Assembly (NCBI GenBank): GCA_025928935.1
Contig: JAICNB010000009.1
Span: 1-63,974 of the forward strand
Direction: 5' to 3'
Length of the DNA stretch: 63,974 nucleotides
Origin: Acidimicrobiia bacterium
Lineage (GTDB): Bacteria > Actinomycetota > Acidimicrobiia > Spongiisociales > ZC4RG35
This document shows, in pieces, positions 53,532 to 63,124 of this stretch. The notes beneath the pieces were generated by a model, which worked only from the letters and a program-made list of their open reading frames with translations, was not told the DNA's origin and did not search any database. Numbering within the stretch: position 1 is the stretch's first letter; every line of letters starts with the position of its first letter. A program made the translations under genes and the position numbers.

Positions 53532-54389
53532 TCAGACGGCGTCCAGGGCCTGCCTCAGGGCCCGCGCGACGAACACCTTGGCCAGGTGGCTCTTGTACTC
53601 GACGGACCCGTAGAGGTCCTCCAGGACGGTCACGTCCTCGAGGGCATGCTCGGCTGCGGCCTTCACCGCCTGATCGGAACCGTCGGTGCCGACGAGGGCA
53701 TTGGCCACACCGAGGGCAAGCGAGGGCTTGGTGCCCACTCCGGTCAGACCCACCCGGGCGTCTTCGACCGCCCCGTTGCTCTTCTTGACCCAGGCGGCCG
53801 CACCGGCCACTGCGTAGTCACTGTGCCCTCCCCTCCGGCCCAGCTTGTCGTAGGCGGACGCCTCGCCGGGCCCCATCTTGGGCAGCTGGATCTCGACCAG
53901 TATCTCGTCCGGTTCCAAAGCGGAGGTCAGAGCGTCTATGCAGAACTCCGAGGCCTGGATCTCTCTGGAGCCTGATGCCGACCTTGCGATCATCTTCCCG
54001 CCCAATGCGATCACGGCTGCAGGCTGGTCGGCGGCGACGTCTGAATGCGCCAGCGAGCCGCACGTAGTGCCACGGTTCCTCACCTGCACATCCCCGGTCA
54101 CCTGTGCCGCCCTCGATAGGGCGGCGCCATGTTCGGCGATCAAGGAGTCCGACGCGGTGGTGGCATGGGTCACCAGCGCCGGCACCGAGATGTACTTGCC
54201 CTGATCGGTGATCTGACCTAGGCCGGGGATACGGGTGATGTCGACGACGACGGGTGGTGAGAAGAGCCTGGTCTTCATGAGCGGGATGAGGCTCATTCCG
54301 CCGGCGAGGACCTTCGATGCCTCACCGACCGCTCCAAGCGCCTCGTCGAGGGTGGAAGGGGCTACGTAGTCGAATGCCCGCGGATACAT
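53532..54389 (-). CDS. Molybdenum hydroxylase FAD subunit (CoxM/CutM type), set B
   Basis: 285 residues from ATG 54389 (one base shared with the S-subunit stop). FAD-binding LAGGMSLIPLMKTRL and VRNRGTTCGSLAHSDVAAD match the AGGHSL and TIGG-type motifs, then the CO_deh_flav_C domain. The start [18 protein letters not shown] is close to set A. No L (molybdopterin) subunit accompanies set B. Confidence 0.9.
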   Translation of the reverse strand: MYPRAFDYVAPSTLDEALGAVGEASKVLAGGMSLIPLMKTRLFSPPVVVDITRIPGLGQITDQGKYISVPALVTHATTASDSLIAEHGAALSRAAQVTGDVQVRNRGTTCGSLAHSDVAADQPAAVIALGGKMIARSASGSREIQASEFCIDALTSALEPDEILVEIQLPKMGPGEASAYDKLGRRGGHSDYAVAGAAAWVKKSNGAVEDARVGLTGVGTKPSLALGVANALVGTDGSDQAVKAAAEHALEDVTVLEDLYGSVEYKSHLAKVFVARALRQALDAV

Positions 54390-54889
54390 CAGGTCCCGCT
54401 CTCCCACTCCGGAGGAGGGGGCTCTTCCCCTCTCATCTTGGCGGCCGCGTATTCCACGGCGCGGACGATGTTGTGATAACCCGTGCACCGGCAGAGATTG
54501 CCCTCGATGGCATGGCGGATCTCGGCGTCGCTGGGATGGTCGTTCTCGTCGAGAAATGCGATCGACGACATGATCATGCCCGGTGTGCAGTAGCCGCATT
54601 GCAGGCCATGTCGCTCCCAGAACCCTTCCTGGACGGGATGTAGCTCCCCGTCCCGAGCCACACCTTCGATGGTCGTTATGTGAGCGTCTTGAGCCTGGAC
54701 CGCGAAAATCGTGCACGACTTGATGGCCTTGCCGTCCATGTGGACCGTGCATGCACCGCAGTATCCCGTCTCACATCCGACGTGTGTGCCGGTGAGTCTC
54801 AGGTCATCCCTGATGAAATGGACCAGAAGAGTGCGCGGCTCGACATCAGCCGACACGGACCTTCCGTTGACCGTGAGCGATAGCTCCAT
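54389..54889 (-). CDS. Molybdenum hydroxylase [2Fe-2S] subunit (CoxS type), set B
   Basis: 166 residues from ATG 54889 (GTG 54901 is a four-codon longer alternative). Plant-type 2Fe-2S site [16 protein letters not shown] and the second cluster GYCTPGM...[12 protein letters not shown]. Passes electrons from the Mo site to the FAD subunit. Cotranscribed with the M subunit but with no L gene. Confidence 0.92.
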   Translation of the reverse strand: MELSLTVNGRSVSADVEPRTLLVHFIRDDLRLTGTHVGCETGYCGACTVHMDGKAIKSCTIFAVQAQDAHITTIEGVARDGELHPVQEGFWERHGLQCGYCTPGMIMSSIAFLDENDHPSDAEIRHAIEGNLCRCTGYHNIVRAVEYAAAKMRGEEPPPPEWESGT

Positions 54890-54927
54890 GGGGGGTGACA
54901 CGGTAGCTCACGCCCGGTCAGGGTCGA

Positions 54928-55191
54928 TCATCCCATGAGCAGGTGATCAGGAAAGCAGTACTTCCACGTCTCGCCCGGCTCGACGGATTGCACTAGAGGG
55001 TGCCCGACCTGTTCCCAGTGTTTGCGGGCATGTCGGTTCTTCGAGTTGTCGCAGCAACCGACCAGACCGCAAGCAAGGCATGCCCTGAGATGAACCCAGG
55101 TGTCGCCTGAGGCAACGCATTGCTCGCACGCGTCCGACTGGGGAATGGCCTCTCGTTCGAGGCGTCTGAAGTGATAGCACGTTCTCGACAT
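54928..55191 (-). CDS. UBP-type zinc finger protein (copy 2)
   Basis: 87 residues, paralogous to copy 1 over its whole length (shared WVHLRACL-CG-VGCCD-SKNRHARKHWE and SVEPGETWKYCF-type tail). All zinc ligands are kept. Lies after the M gene of set A, as copy 1 lies after the M gene of set B, which suggests module duplication. Confidence 0.9.
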   Translation of the reverse strand: MSRTCYHFRRLEREAIPQSDACEQCVASGDTWVHLRACLACGLVGCCDNSKNRHARKHWEQVGHPLVQSVEPGETWKYCFPDHLLMG

Positions 55192-55263
55192 GAGTCAGAT
55201 ACCAGTGCAAGCGACACCGACAGGTCCGGCCAGGACCCCCGGTATGTCAGCGGTCCAGCCGAT

Positions 55264-56124
55264 TCAACCTGCCCGTGATGCGGCCGCGGTCAACGCCCGT
55301 GCAACAAAGATGGGGAGCAGGTCCCGGCGGTATTCCGCTCCGGCGTAGACGTCGCCCATGACCTGGTCACCCACTTCGTCCAAGGCAGCTCGAGCTGCGT
55401 TCTCGGTCGACTCCTCGGTGACCGGCTGTCCCACTACGGCGTCGGCCACCGAGCCCAACACCGTTGCCTTGGGAGTGAGGCCTCCGACTGCCACTGTGCA
55501 CGCCGTGCACCGTCCGTCGTCGTCGAGATCGACGACGGCGCATGCGCCCACCACGGCGTAGCGCGACGCCGGGTTGAAGAGCTTGGCATAGGCCGAGCCT
55601 CTGTTCCCCGCTTCGCTGCCGACCGTTATCTGCGTCAGTATTTCGTCATCGTTCAGCGCGGTCTCGAACAGACCCGTGAAGAAGTCGGCCGCCGCGATAT
55701 CACGGCTACCACCCTTGGACACCGCAGTCATCGTCGCGCCAAGGGCACTGAAGACGGTGGGGAGATCAGACGCCGGGTCGGCATGGGCAACATTGCCGCC
55801 GACGGTCCCGCGATTGCGCACTTGCGGATCGCCGATCATCCCTGCCGCCTCACTGAGCGCTGCAGGGAAGCCGTCCGATCCCTCTGAAGCGACCATCGTG
55901 TGCGTCGTCAATGCTCCGATGGTGAACCCCCCGTTGGCGGAGATCCCTCGTAGCTGGTCGATTCGGCCGATGTCGACCAACGCATCCGGTGCCGCCATGC
56001 GCAGCTTCATCATCGGGAGGATGCTGTGTCCCCCGGCAAGGAATCGCCCGCCGGACTCTGATCTGAGATCAAGTGCCTGCTCTACGGAGTCGGCTCTCAT
56101 GTAGTCGAACGGTCGTGGATACAT
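55264..56124 (-). CDS. Molybdenum hydroxylase FAD subunit (CoxM type), set A
   Basis: 286 residues. ATG 56124 is preferred to ATG 56127 because of spacing to GGAGG. FAD motifs LAGGHSILPMMKLR and VRNRGTVGGNVAHADPASD are canonical. Overlaps the end of the L gene; order S-L-M. Confidence 0.92.
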   Translation of the reverse strand: MYPRPFDYMRADSVEQALDLRSESGGRFLAGGHSILPMMKLRMAAPDALVDIGRIDQLRGISANGGFTIGALTTHTMVASEGSDGFPAALSEAAGMIGDPQVRNRGTVGGNVAHADPASDLPTVFSALGATMTAVSKGGSRDIAAADFFTGLFETALNDDEILTQITVGSEAGNRGSAYAKLFNPASRYAVVGACAVVDLDDDGRCTACTVAVGGLTPKATVLGSVADAVVGQPVTEESTENAARAALDEVGDQVMGDVYAGAEYRRDLLPIFVARALTAAASRAG

Positions 56125-58502
56125 CATTCACCTCCGCCGTTGCCAGCGGCGACTATGGCCTGATGGATCTTCTCGGGGGTCAGGGGCATGTTGAGATGCG
56201 TGATTCCGAGCGGAGCCAGGGCGTCCAGCACTGCACTCGAGACGGCGGCCGTGGCCGCGATCGTCCCCATCTCACCGGCCCCCTTCACCCCCAGCGGGTT
56301 GTGTGGTGAGGGAGTCTCGATGCGGTCGACCGCGATCGACGGGAATCCGTCCGCCCTGGGCATGGCATAGGAGAGCATCGAACCCGACAGGAGTTGTCCG
56401 TCTTCGTCGTAGATCCCGTGCTCCCACAGAGCTTGCCCGACACCCTGAGCGATTCCTCCGAGGATCTGCCCTTTCACGATCATCGGATTGATGACGTTTC
56501 CCACGTCGTCGACCGCCGCGTAACTCTGAAGGTCGACCTCTCCCGTCTTGGGATTGATCTCGACTTTGGCGACGTGCGCGCTCGACGGAAACGTGAAGTT
56601 GGTCGGGTCGTAGAAGGTCATCTCTTCGAGGCCCGGCTCCATGCCCTCAGGAAGGTTGTTGGCGACGATGCTCGCAAAGGCGAGTTCGGCGAAGGTCTTC
56701 ACCGCGTCAGGTGATCCGGCCACGGAGATCGTTCCCTCGTCCTGGTCGTACACCATGTCCTCGACAGAGGCCTCGAGCTGGTGAGCTGCGATCTTCTTCA
56801 GCTTCTCCCGGATCTTCCCGGCACTCATCACGAGGGCGCTTCCGCCAAGCGCGGCGCTCCGGCTCCCATAGGTCCCAACACCGTATTGGACCCGGTCCGT
56901 GTCACCGTGGACGACATCGATATCTTCGATGTCGATGCCGAACTCGTCGGCGACGATCTGGGCGAACGTCGTCTCGTGTCCCTGGCCATGGGCATGGGAG
57001 CCTGTCAGCACAGTGACTTTTCCGGTCGGATGGACGCGAATCGCCCCGCTCTCGAACAGGCCGATGGCGGCGCCCAGGCCAACCGCGGCCGCCGATGGGG
57101 CTGGTCCGCTTGCCTCGATGCAGCTGGCGAAGCCGATCCCGACCAGACGTCCTTCGGCTCGGTGAGCCTTCTGCTCCTTGCGAAGCGATTCGTAGTCGGA
57201 GAGCTCGGCGATCTTGTCGAAGAGAGCCTCGTAGTTGCCGCTGTCGTAGATGAAGGCCAACGGGGTTTGGTACGGGAACTCGTCCGCCCGGATCAGGTTC
57301 TTGCGCCGGAACTCAACAGGGTCCATTTCGAGCTTCCGCGCGGCCAGATCCACCATCGTCTCCACCAAGTAGCTGGCCTCGGGTCGCCCGGCGCCCCTGT
57401 ATGCATCGACAGGGACCGTGTTGGTCAAGGTTCCATAGGCCTCACCGAATATGACAGGGGTCTTGTACAGGCCGGTGAAAAGCGTGATGTACAAGGCGGT
57501 TGGGATCAACGGTGCGAACGTGGACAGATAGGCACCCATGTTCGCCCAGGTGGTGACATGGAGCCCAGTCATGGTGCCGTCGTCGTTGACTCCGAGTTTC
57601 GCTTTCGTGACATGATCGCGCCCTTGAGCGTCGGTGATGTACGACTCTGAACGGGAGGCCACCCATTTGACGGGTCGACCTACGGCTCGGGCGACGAAAG
57701 GAACGATGACTTCTTCGGGGTAGTGGAATATCTTGCTCCCGAAACCTCCTCCGACATCGGGCGATATCACGCGGATCTTGTGCTCCGGCATCCCGAGGGT
57801 GAAAGCCCCGAGCAGCAGCCGGATGGTGTGGGGGTTCTGACTCGTGGTCCACACCGTCATCGATTCCGTGGCCGGGTCCCATTGTGCAGCGGTAGCCCTC
57901 GGTTCCATGGCGTTGGCGATGAGACGCTGGTTGACGAACTCCAATTCCACCACGTGGTCGGAGTTGGCCAGTGCCTCGTTGACCGCGTCCTCGTCCCCAA
58001 GCGGCCAGTGGAAGCTCAGGTTCTTTTCTGCACTGTCGTGGACCAACGGTGCGTCGTCGGCCATGGCCGCCCGTGCGTCGACAACCGCGGGAAGTGGATC
58101 CAGGTCGACATCGATGAGATCCAGAGCGTCTTCGGCGATGTATGGGGATTCAGCGACGACCACAGCGATCCCATCACCAACGTGACGCACCTTGTCTACG
58201 GCCAGCGGGTTGTGCACCGGGGTGTTGAGGTCCGGGACCTGCCACCCGCACGGGAGGGATCCACATTTGAACCCACCTGTCCCCTCGAGAAGGTCCTCTC
58301 CCGTGTACACCGCAATGACGCCCTCGAGCGCCTCAGCTCGTGAGGTGTCGATGCTTCTGACTGTGGCGTGGGCCACCGGGCTCCGCTTGATCGCCGCGTA
58401 TGCCATGTTGGGCAGAATCAGGTTGGCGACGTACCGACCTCGACCCTGGAGGAAGCGCGGGTCCTCGACCCTCTTCACGGATGTGCCCATGTATCTGGTC
58501 AT
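56124..58502 (-). CDS. Molybdenum hydroxylase large subunit (CoxL-like, form II)
   Basis: 792 residues: aldehyde oxidase/xanthine dehydrogenase a/b hammerhead domain at the N-terminus, then the molybdopterin-binding domain. The active-site loop reads [12 protein letters not shown], the form II pattern, not the AYRCSFR of true CO dehydrogenases, so CO oxidation is doubtful; an aldehyde, purine or other carbon substrate is likelier. Other motifs: [24 protein letters not shown] and the C-terminal [10 protein letters not shown] with the catalytic Glu. Overlaps both S (ATGA) and M genes. Confidence 0.93.
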   Translation of the reverse strand: MTRYMGTSVKRVEDPRFLQGRGRYVANLILPNMAYAAIKRSPVAHATVRSIDTSRAEALEGVIAVYTGEDLLEGTGGFKCGSLPCGWQVPDLNTPVHNPLAVDKVRHVGDGIAVVVAESPYIAEDALDLIDVDLDPLPAVVDARAAMADDAPLVHDSAEKNLSFHWPLGDEDAVNEALANSDHVVELEFVNQRLIANAMEPRATAAQWDPATESMTVWTTSQNPHTIRLLLGAFTLGMPEHKIRVISPDVGGGFGSKIFHYPEEVIVPFVARAVGRPVKWVASRSESYITDAQGRDHVTKAKLGVNDDGTMTGLHVTTWANMGAYLSTFAPLIPTALYITLFTGLYKTPVIFGEAYGTLTNTVPVDAYRGAGRPEASYLVETMVDLAARKLEMDPVEFRRKNLIRADEFPYQTPLAFIYDSGNYEALFDKIAELSDYESLRKEQKAHRAEGRLVGIGFASCIEASGPAPSAAAVGLGAAIGLFESGAIRVHPTGKVTVLTGSHAHGQGHETTFAQIVADEFGIDIEDIDVVHGDTDRVQYGVGTYGSRSAALGGSALVMSAGKIREKLKKIAAHQLEASVEDMVYDQDEGTISVAGSPDAVKTFAELAFASIVANNLPEGMEPGLEEMTFYDPTNFTFPSSAHVAKVEINPKTGEVDLQSYAAVDDVGNVINPMIVKGQILGGIAQGVGQALWEHGIYDEDGQLLSGSMLSYAMPRADGFPSIAVDRIETPSPHNPLGVKGAGEMGTIAATAAVSSAVLDALAPLGITHLNMPLTPEKIHQAIVAAGNGGGE

Positions 58503-58972
58503 GACTCACCTCCAGCCATCGCCACGGCCCCCAGCTTGACGGCGTTGACGATGTTCTCGTACCCAGTGCACCGACAGAAGTTCCCCTCCAGGCCATGACG
58601 CACCTCGGCATCGGAGATGCCGGGGTTGCCCTCGGCGAGCTTTACCGAGGCCATGATCATGCCCGGAGTGCAGAAGCCACACTGCAAGCCGTGGGCATCC
58701 CAGAAGGCCTGTTGCATCGGGTGAAGCTGTCCATTGGTTGCCAGGCCCTCGATCGTTGTCACATCTGAGCCATCGGCCTGGACCGCGAGGACGGTGCATG
58801 ACTTCACGGCCATGCCGCCCAGGTGAACGGTGCAGGCTCCGCATTGGCTGGTGTCACAGCCCACGTTCGTGCCCGTGAGTCCGAGATCGTTCCTCACGAA
58901 GTCGACCAGGAGGGTCCTCGGCTCGACGTCACCGGATACCTCTCGACCATTGACGGTCATCGACACATTCAT
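58499..58972 (-). CDS. Molybdenum hydroxylase [2Fe-2S] subunit (CoxS type), set A
   Basis: 157 residues from ATG 58972; the frame is open further upstream but the ferredoxin fold starts here ([19 protein letters not shown]). Cluster motifs [16 protein letters not shown] and GFCTPGM...[12 protein letters not shown]. First gene of the S-L-M operon. Confidence 0.93.
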   Translation of the reverse strand: MNVSMTVNGREVSGDVEPRTLLVDFVRNDLGLTGTNVGCDTSQCGACTVHLGGMAVKSCTVLAVQADGSDVTTIEGLATNGQLHPMQQAFWDAHGLQCGFCTPGMIMASVKLAEGNPGISDAEVRHGLEGNFCRCTGYENIVNAVKLGAVAMAGGES

Positions 58973-59170
58973 GGAGGCCCCTTTCGGTGTGACGCCGGAC
59001 TCTCGAAACATATCAAAGGGATCGGCTGAGTGCGCCCGAATCCTCATCGACCTGTTCCGTAACGGTTCAGGAACGCCCGTGACCTAGGAAAACGGAATGC
59101 CACGGTCGAGACGCTTCCTCTCCCAAGTCGGGTTACCCAGACCGTGGGCGGAAAGGCATGATCCCAAGAG

Positions 59171-60394
59171 ATGACAGACCGTCACCTGCGAGACGGGACC
59201 ACTCAGGGCGGGCGTTGGGTATGGCCGGTCTGGTGGGGGCTTCTGGGGTTGCTCGTGGTCGCCCTGGGCCTGTGGGTCGTGCAAGGGGTGTTGCGGGGCG
59301 TACCCGGTCCCGTCGTCGTCGGGGTCTATGTCGCAGGCGCGGTCGATACGGTCGTGGTGGTGGTGACCGTTCTGGCGACTGCCGCGCTCGCCACGGTGGC
59401 AACGACCATTCTCGCCCGGGTGCCTGCGAACCGCATCGGGCGGATCCTCTGGTGGATCTCGGCCTGGATGGTGGCCACATTTTTCTTGACAATGGCTCTC
59501 TACTTCCTCCACGCGCCCACGGCCGAGGAGACGGCCTTCGCCAACTGGTTGGGGAGCTGGGCTTTCGTCTTCTTCGCCGCTACCCCGCTGGTGTTGATGA
59601 TCTTCCCCACGGGCAGCCTTCCCTCTTCCCGATGGCGCCTCCTGCCCTGGATGGCCGTGCTCGGCACCATCGGCTGGGCTGCGACGGAGGCTTTCGGCGA
59701 CCGTCTCGGGTTGCAGGGAGAGTTGCCCAATCCGTATGCCAACGCCCAACTCGAGAGACTCGGCGGGTTCGTCGTGTTTCTGTTCCTCCCCGCCTTGATC
59801 GGGACTGTTGCTTCGGTCGTCGTGCGCTACCGCCACACCTCGCCGGAGGTGCGTGCGCAGATCAAGTGGGTCGCGGTGGGCGGTTTCCTTCAGATCGCCT
59901 CGATCCTCGTCACCTGGCTCTTGGATGCGGTCAGCGGTAACGACTTCCCGATCGCGGGCGTGCTGATGGCGATGGTTTCCAGCCTGTTCGTCCCGGTCAC
60001 CCTGGGGGTGGCGATCCTCAGATACCGCCTCGTCGATATCGACCACGTCGTCAGCCGCACGTTTTCCTATGCCCTGCTCGGCGCGCTCCTCAGCGCACTG
60101 TTCTTCGGTGGCGTCATCGGCACCCAGGCAGTGCTGGGGGCCACGTCCGACTTTGCCGTCGCAGCCACCACCCTGGCGGTGGCCGCAATCTTCGACCCCA
60201 TGAGGCGTCGCCTCCACACGTTGATGGATCGACGCTTCAATCGAAGCCGCTTCGACGCCGAACGGGTCGTCGAGGGCTTCACTTCCAGGATCAACAACAT
60301 CACTTCGACCGACCTGATCTCGTCAGACCTTCGATCCACGTTGGAGAGGACCGTGGCGCCGGCCTCGCTCGGGATCTGGATCCGCAACTCATGA
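59171..60394 (+). CDS. Orphan membrane sensor protein (histidine-kinase-type N-terminus without kinase)
   Basis: 407 residues. Eight or nine hydrophobic segments to about residue 340, then DPMRRRLHTLMDRRFNRSRFDAERVVEGF and a short helical end. This combination is the membrane-sensor plus linker part of a class of actinobacterial sensor kinases, but the protein stops where the GAF/kinase part would start (ending LGIWIRNS). It may be a truncated kinase or a stand-alone sensor. ATG overlap with the next small membrane protein gene. Confidence 0.7.
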   Translation: MTDRHLRDGTTQGGRWVWPVWWGLLGLLVVALGLWVVQGVLRGVPGPVVVGVYVAGAVDTVVVVVTVLATAALATVATTILARVPANRIGRILWWISAWMVATFFLTMALYFLHAPTAEETAFANWLGSWAFVFFAATPLVLMIFPTGSLPSSRWRLLPWMAVLGTIGWAATEAFGDRLGLQGELPNPYANAQLERLGGFVVFLFLPALIGTVASVVVRYRHTSPEVRAQIKWVAVGGFLQIASILVTWLLDAVSGNDFPIAGVLMAMVSSLFVPVTLGVAILRYRLVDIDHVVSRTFSYALLGALLSALFFGGVIGTQAVLGATSDFAVAATTLAVAAIFDPMRRRLHTLMDRRFNRSRFDAERVVEGFTSRINNITSTDLISSDLRSTLERTVAPASLGIWIRNS

Positions 60395-60783
60395 CGGCGA
60401 CGCGAGCTGCCGCCATCGTGACCTGGGTCTATGCCGCCGGGTTCGGCATTGCGGCTATCCCGGTTGCGATCTTTCTCGCGCGCAGGGGCAGGCTGCCCAA
60501 CTTCCTCGGTCTCTTCGAAGGTTACGGTGGCCCTTGGTCGGCGCGGTTCTCCGACGGAGCCTTCATTGCCCTGCTGATCGCGTTCTTCATCGTGACAGGG
60601 GTGGCGGCGTGGTCGGCCTGGTTGCTCTGGAACGGATCCAAGACCGGTGCGGTAATCAACCTGATCCTCCTACCGGTGGAGGCGATCTTCTGGTTCGGGT
60701 TCGCACTACCCATACCTTGGGTGGTCGGCGTGGCCCGAGTAGTGCTGGTCCTCGCCGGGTGGACCTCGCTGGCGAACACGTAG
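60391..60783 (+). CDS. Small membrane protein, 130 aa
   Basis: Four predicted membrane helices (about 8-30, 55-80, 84-105, 108-128). Not recognised. ATGA overlap with the orphan sensor gene suggests a shared role. Confidence 0.65.
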   Translation: MTATRAAAIVTWVYAAGFGIAAIPVAIFLARRGRLPNFLGLFEGYGGPWSARFSDGAFIALLIAFFIVTGVAAWSAWLLWNGSKTGAVINLILLPVEAIFWFGFALPIPWVVGVARVVLVLAGWTSLANT

Positions 60784-60898
60784 AGACGGCAGACTGTCGC
60801 CTGGGAGTTGACCAGCACCGTGGTGGACGTTGGCCGTGGGTTCGGATCGGAAATGGGGAGTCAGTTGGGTGGTCGATGGACGGGATCGAAGCCCTGTC

Positions 60899-62038
60899 CT
60901 ACGGCGGAGGTCTGGTGGCCGGACGAAGTCGCCACCGCCCGTGCTCGGGATGTCGGTAGAGGACGAGACCCAGGCGATGAATGGCAACATGGTGGTGGAA
61001 CCAGCACAACGTGATCAGGTTCTCCGGTTCGGTCGGGCCCCCCTCGCTCCTGGGAACGATGTGGTGCACCTGGAGCCGGGCTCGGCTGCCATCGATGACA
61101 CATCCGTTCCTATCGCGGTGGATGATCGCTCGACGCAGCGCCGGAGGGATCGAACGGCTCGAATTGCCGTAGTGCATCGGTTTGCCCTGTTCGTCATCGA
61201 CGATCACGCAGTCCACCGAGTCGCAGAGGATTGCATCGAGGGCATCCCTGCCAACGGTGGGGCCCGCCTGGAGGTAGACGCCGGCCCGGGCGTCGTTGGC
61301 TGCTGCGTGGGCGGCATCGACGAACACCGTGATATGGGCCGGAGGCGGGTCGTCGCCCGCGCAGAGCTCGGCCAGGGCCATGGCCAGTCGCCACGCACCG
61401 TTTCGGGACTGTGGCAGGTCGGGGTCGACGGGTAGCTTGTCGGCGATCTCGGTGAGCGTGCCATCGACGATGACACCGAGCATGCCGTCGACGCCACCCC
61501 AGATCTTGTACCACGACCGATCCAGAGATGGCTGGAGGACGAGGTGCGAGTCTTCGATGGTCCGCCGTTCCTCTGCAGCCGTTTTGCGTGCACGGATGGC
61601 GGCCTCCCGGTGCACGCCGTTGACTTCGAGATGGAGGAATAGTGGATCCGGGTCGCGATCGTCGATCCGGGAGGCAGCCTCGACTCGATCGAAGGTCGCT
61701 GTCCCGTTGGCCATTGCTCGGCGGAGCTCGGGCCGCTGCTCGGTGCGGCGCGTGGCCCGCACCAGCGCTTGTGCGCTGTCGATTCCGATGTCGAGCCGTC
61801 CCGCCACCCATTCGGTCAGGTTGCGGGCGCCGTCAGCCGTCGCCACTTGGGCTTGATCGATGACTTGCAGGGCGGCGATCTGGATGGCCCGGTGACGGGT
61901 GATCTCCCTTTCCTCAGCGATCAGGATCTGCTCTAGGGCGTCCACGCTGAGGCCGGAGTCGTCCGGGCGGGTGAGCACCGCTCCTTCGGGGCGTTCGAGG
62001 ATCGAACGTATGTTCGCTTCCATCTCGTGAACGTACAT
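60899..62038 (-). CDS. DUF222 / HNH endonuclease-domain protein
   Basis: 379 residues. Helical DUF222-type N-terminal part (about 30-250) and a C-terminal HNH nuclease (RDRNGCVIDG, LQVHHIVPRSEGG, NLITLCWFHHHVAIH). This family is highly duplicated in actinobacteria and often associated with mobile DNA; some genomic copies behave as selfish elements. ATG 62038; ATG 62023 (MEANIRSI) is an alternative. It lies next to a tRNA gene. Confidence 0.88.
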   Translation of the reverse strand: MYVHEMEANIRSILERPEGAVLTRPDDSGLSVDALEQILIAEEREITRHRAIQIAALQVIDQAQVATADGARNLTEWVAGRLDIGIDSAQALVRATRRTEQRPELRRAMANGTATFDRVEAASRIDDRDPDPLFLHLEVNGVHREAAIRARKTAAEERRTIEDSHLVLQPSLDRSWYKIWGGVDGMLGVIVDGTLTEIADKLPVDPDLPQSRNGAWRLAMALAELCAGDDPPPAHITVFVDAAHAAANDARAGVYLQAGPTVGRDALDAILCDSVDCVIVDDEQGKPMHYGNSSRSIPPALRRAIIHRDRNGCVIDGSRARLQVHHIVPRSEGGPTEPENLITLCWFHHHVAIHRLGLVLYRHPEHGRWRLRPATRPPP

Positions 62039-62128
62039 CCGGCCAGTGACAGATTCAATGGCTTCGTGTGGCGTTTCTGAGATTTCTTCGAAGGAATTCG
62101 ACGCCTGGGGCGTTACCCTCCGAGGTAC

Positions 62129-62204
62129 GGGGCCCGTAGCTCAATCCGGTCAGAGCAGCGGACTCATAATCCGTTGGTTGCAGGTTCAAGTCCTGCCGGG
62201 CCCA
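62129..62204 (+). tRNA. tRNA with CAT anticodon (Met; Ile2 not excluded)
   Basis: 76 bases: acceptor GGGCCCG/CGGGCCC, D arm GCTCAATCCGGTCAGAGC, anticodon stem GCGGA/TCCGT with loop CTCATAA, T arm GCAGG-TTCAAGT-CCTGC, discriminator A, no encoded CCA. G1-C72 with a standard stem rules out initiator tRNA. Elongator Met versus lysidine-modified Ile2 cannot be decided without comparing identity elements. Confidence 0.93.
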
Positions 62205-62262
62205 CCGAGGAGTTGCGCACAAGTCGGGCGAAAGAAGGGCCTAGCGGAAGGGACAAAATGCC

Positions 62263-63054
62263 TTGGCGACAGTGATCCCGAATCTGTATCCGCCCGCCCG
62301 TGCCAAGCTCGACGGAACGGGCTCGGGCAACTGGTCCCAGCGCGGTCGATGGAAGATCGTGATCCACACGACTGAGACAAGGGGCATTCCAGGATACGAC
62401 GGTGGGCAGTTCGCACCCCACGTGACGTACTGGCCGAAGCACCGGACTTGGACACAACACTTCGAGTTCAGCCGTCCCGCCGAGGCAATCAAGAACTTCG
62501 ACGACGACCGGGTGATCCAGTTGGAGACCATCTGCTACTCAGACAAACGCAAGGGAGACGAGGTGGGCGGCTTGTGGGTGGGCCACTTGAGCGATCAACA
62601 TCTCGATGATCTCGGCACTTTTCTGCGATGGGTCATGCGCCATCTCGATATCCCGGCGCGTTGGCCCGGCAAGCAGGCCTTTTCTCCTGGCGAGGCGAAC
62701 GCGGCCGGTTTCCGTTTCACCGAGTCGGAGTTCCTCGACTTCGGCGGCCTCCTCGGACATCAACACACGCCTGCACCGAACGACCATTGGGACCCCGGGG
62801 CGTTTCCCTGGGAGCGTCTGCTGGCCAGGCTCGATCAGGAGGATGAAGAAATGTTCTCGCGCGTACTGACGAAGGACACCTGGGGCACCCTGTTCGATCA
62901 GGGGATCGTCCAAGGTCGCTCGAAGAGGGTGGTCGTCGACTACTGGACCTCTCCGGAGCGGAGCGATGAGGAGCATCGCCACGCCACCAATGTGATCCTC
63001 CGAGTGATCGCCGGCCGTGTCGATGAACCGCTGAGGAACGAGAACACCGACTGA
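62263..63054 (+). CDS. N-acetylmuramoyl-L-alanine amidase/endolysin-like protein
   Basis: 263 residues. PGRP/amidase_2-like fold: first zinc His in WKIVIHTTET, later ligands and catalytic residues in GLLGHQHTPAPNDHWDPG. No signal peptide, and a C-terminal region (about 195-263) without a recognised binding motif. Cytoplasmic amidases of this type are usual for phage endolysins. It starts 59 bases after a tRNA gene, a frequent prophage integration site, so it may be a phage remnant. Start TTG 62263 (GTG 62272 is possible). Confidence 0.75.
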   Translation: MATVIPNLYPPARAKLDGTGSGNWSQRGRWKIVIHTTETRGIPGYDGGQFAPHVTYWPKHRTWTQHFEFSRPAEAIKNFDDDRVIQLETICYSDKRKGDEVGGLWVGHLSDQHLDDLGTFLRWVMRHLDIPARWPGKQAFSPGEANAAGFRFTESEFLDFGGLLGHQHTPAPNDHWDPGAFPWERLLARLDQEDEEMFSRVLTKDTWGTLFDQGIVQGRSKRVVVDYWTSPERSDEEHRHATNVILRVIAGRVDEPLRNENTD

Positions 63055-63124
63055 CGGGGCCGGGGTGGGGTGGTCATGGCTGCCGGCGCTCATCGGGGCG
63101 CCCTGGTCGTGTCGGAGACCTCGG

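Noticed and set aside
56124-58502. True aerobic CO dehydrogenase (form I CoxL)
   Set aside because: The active-site loop is AYRGAGR, not AYRCSFR, so CO oxidation is not supported.
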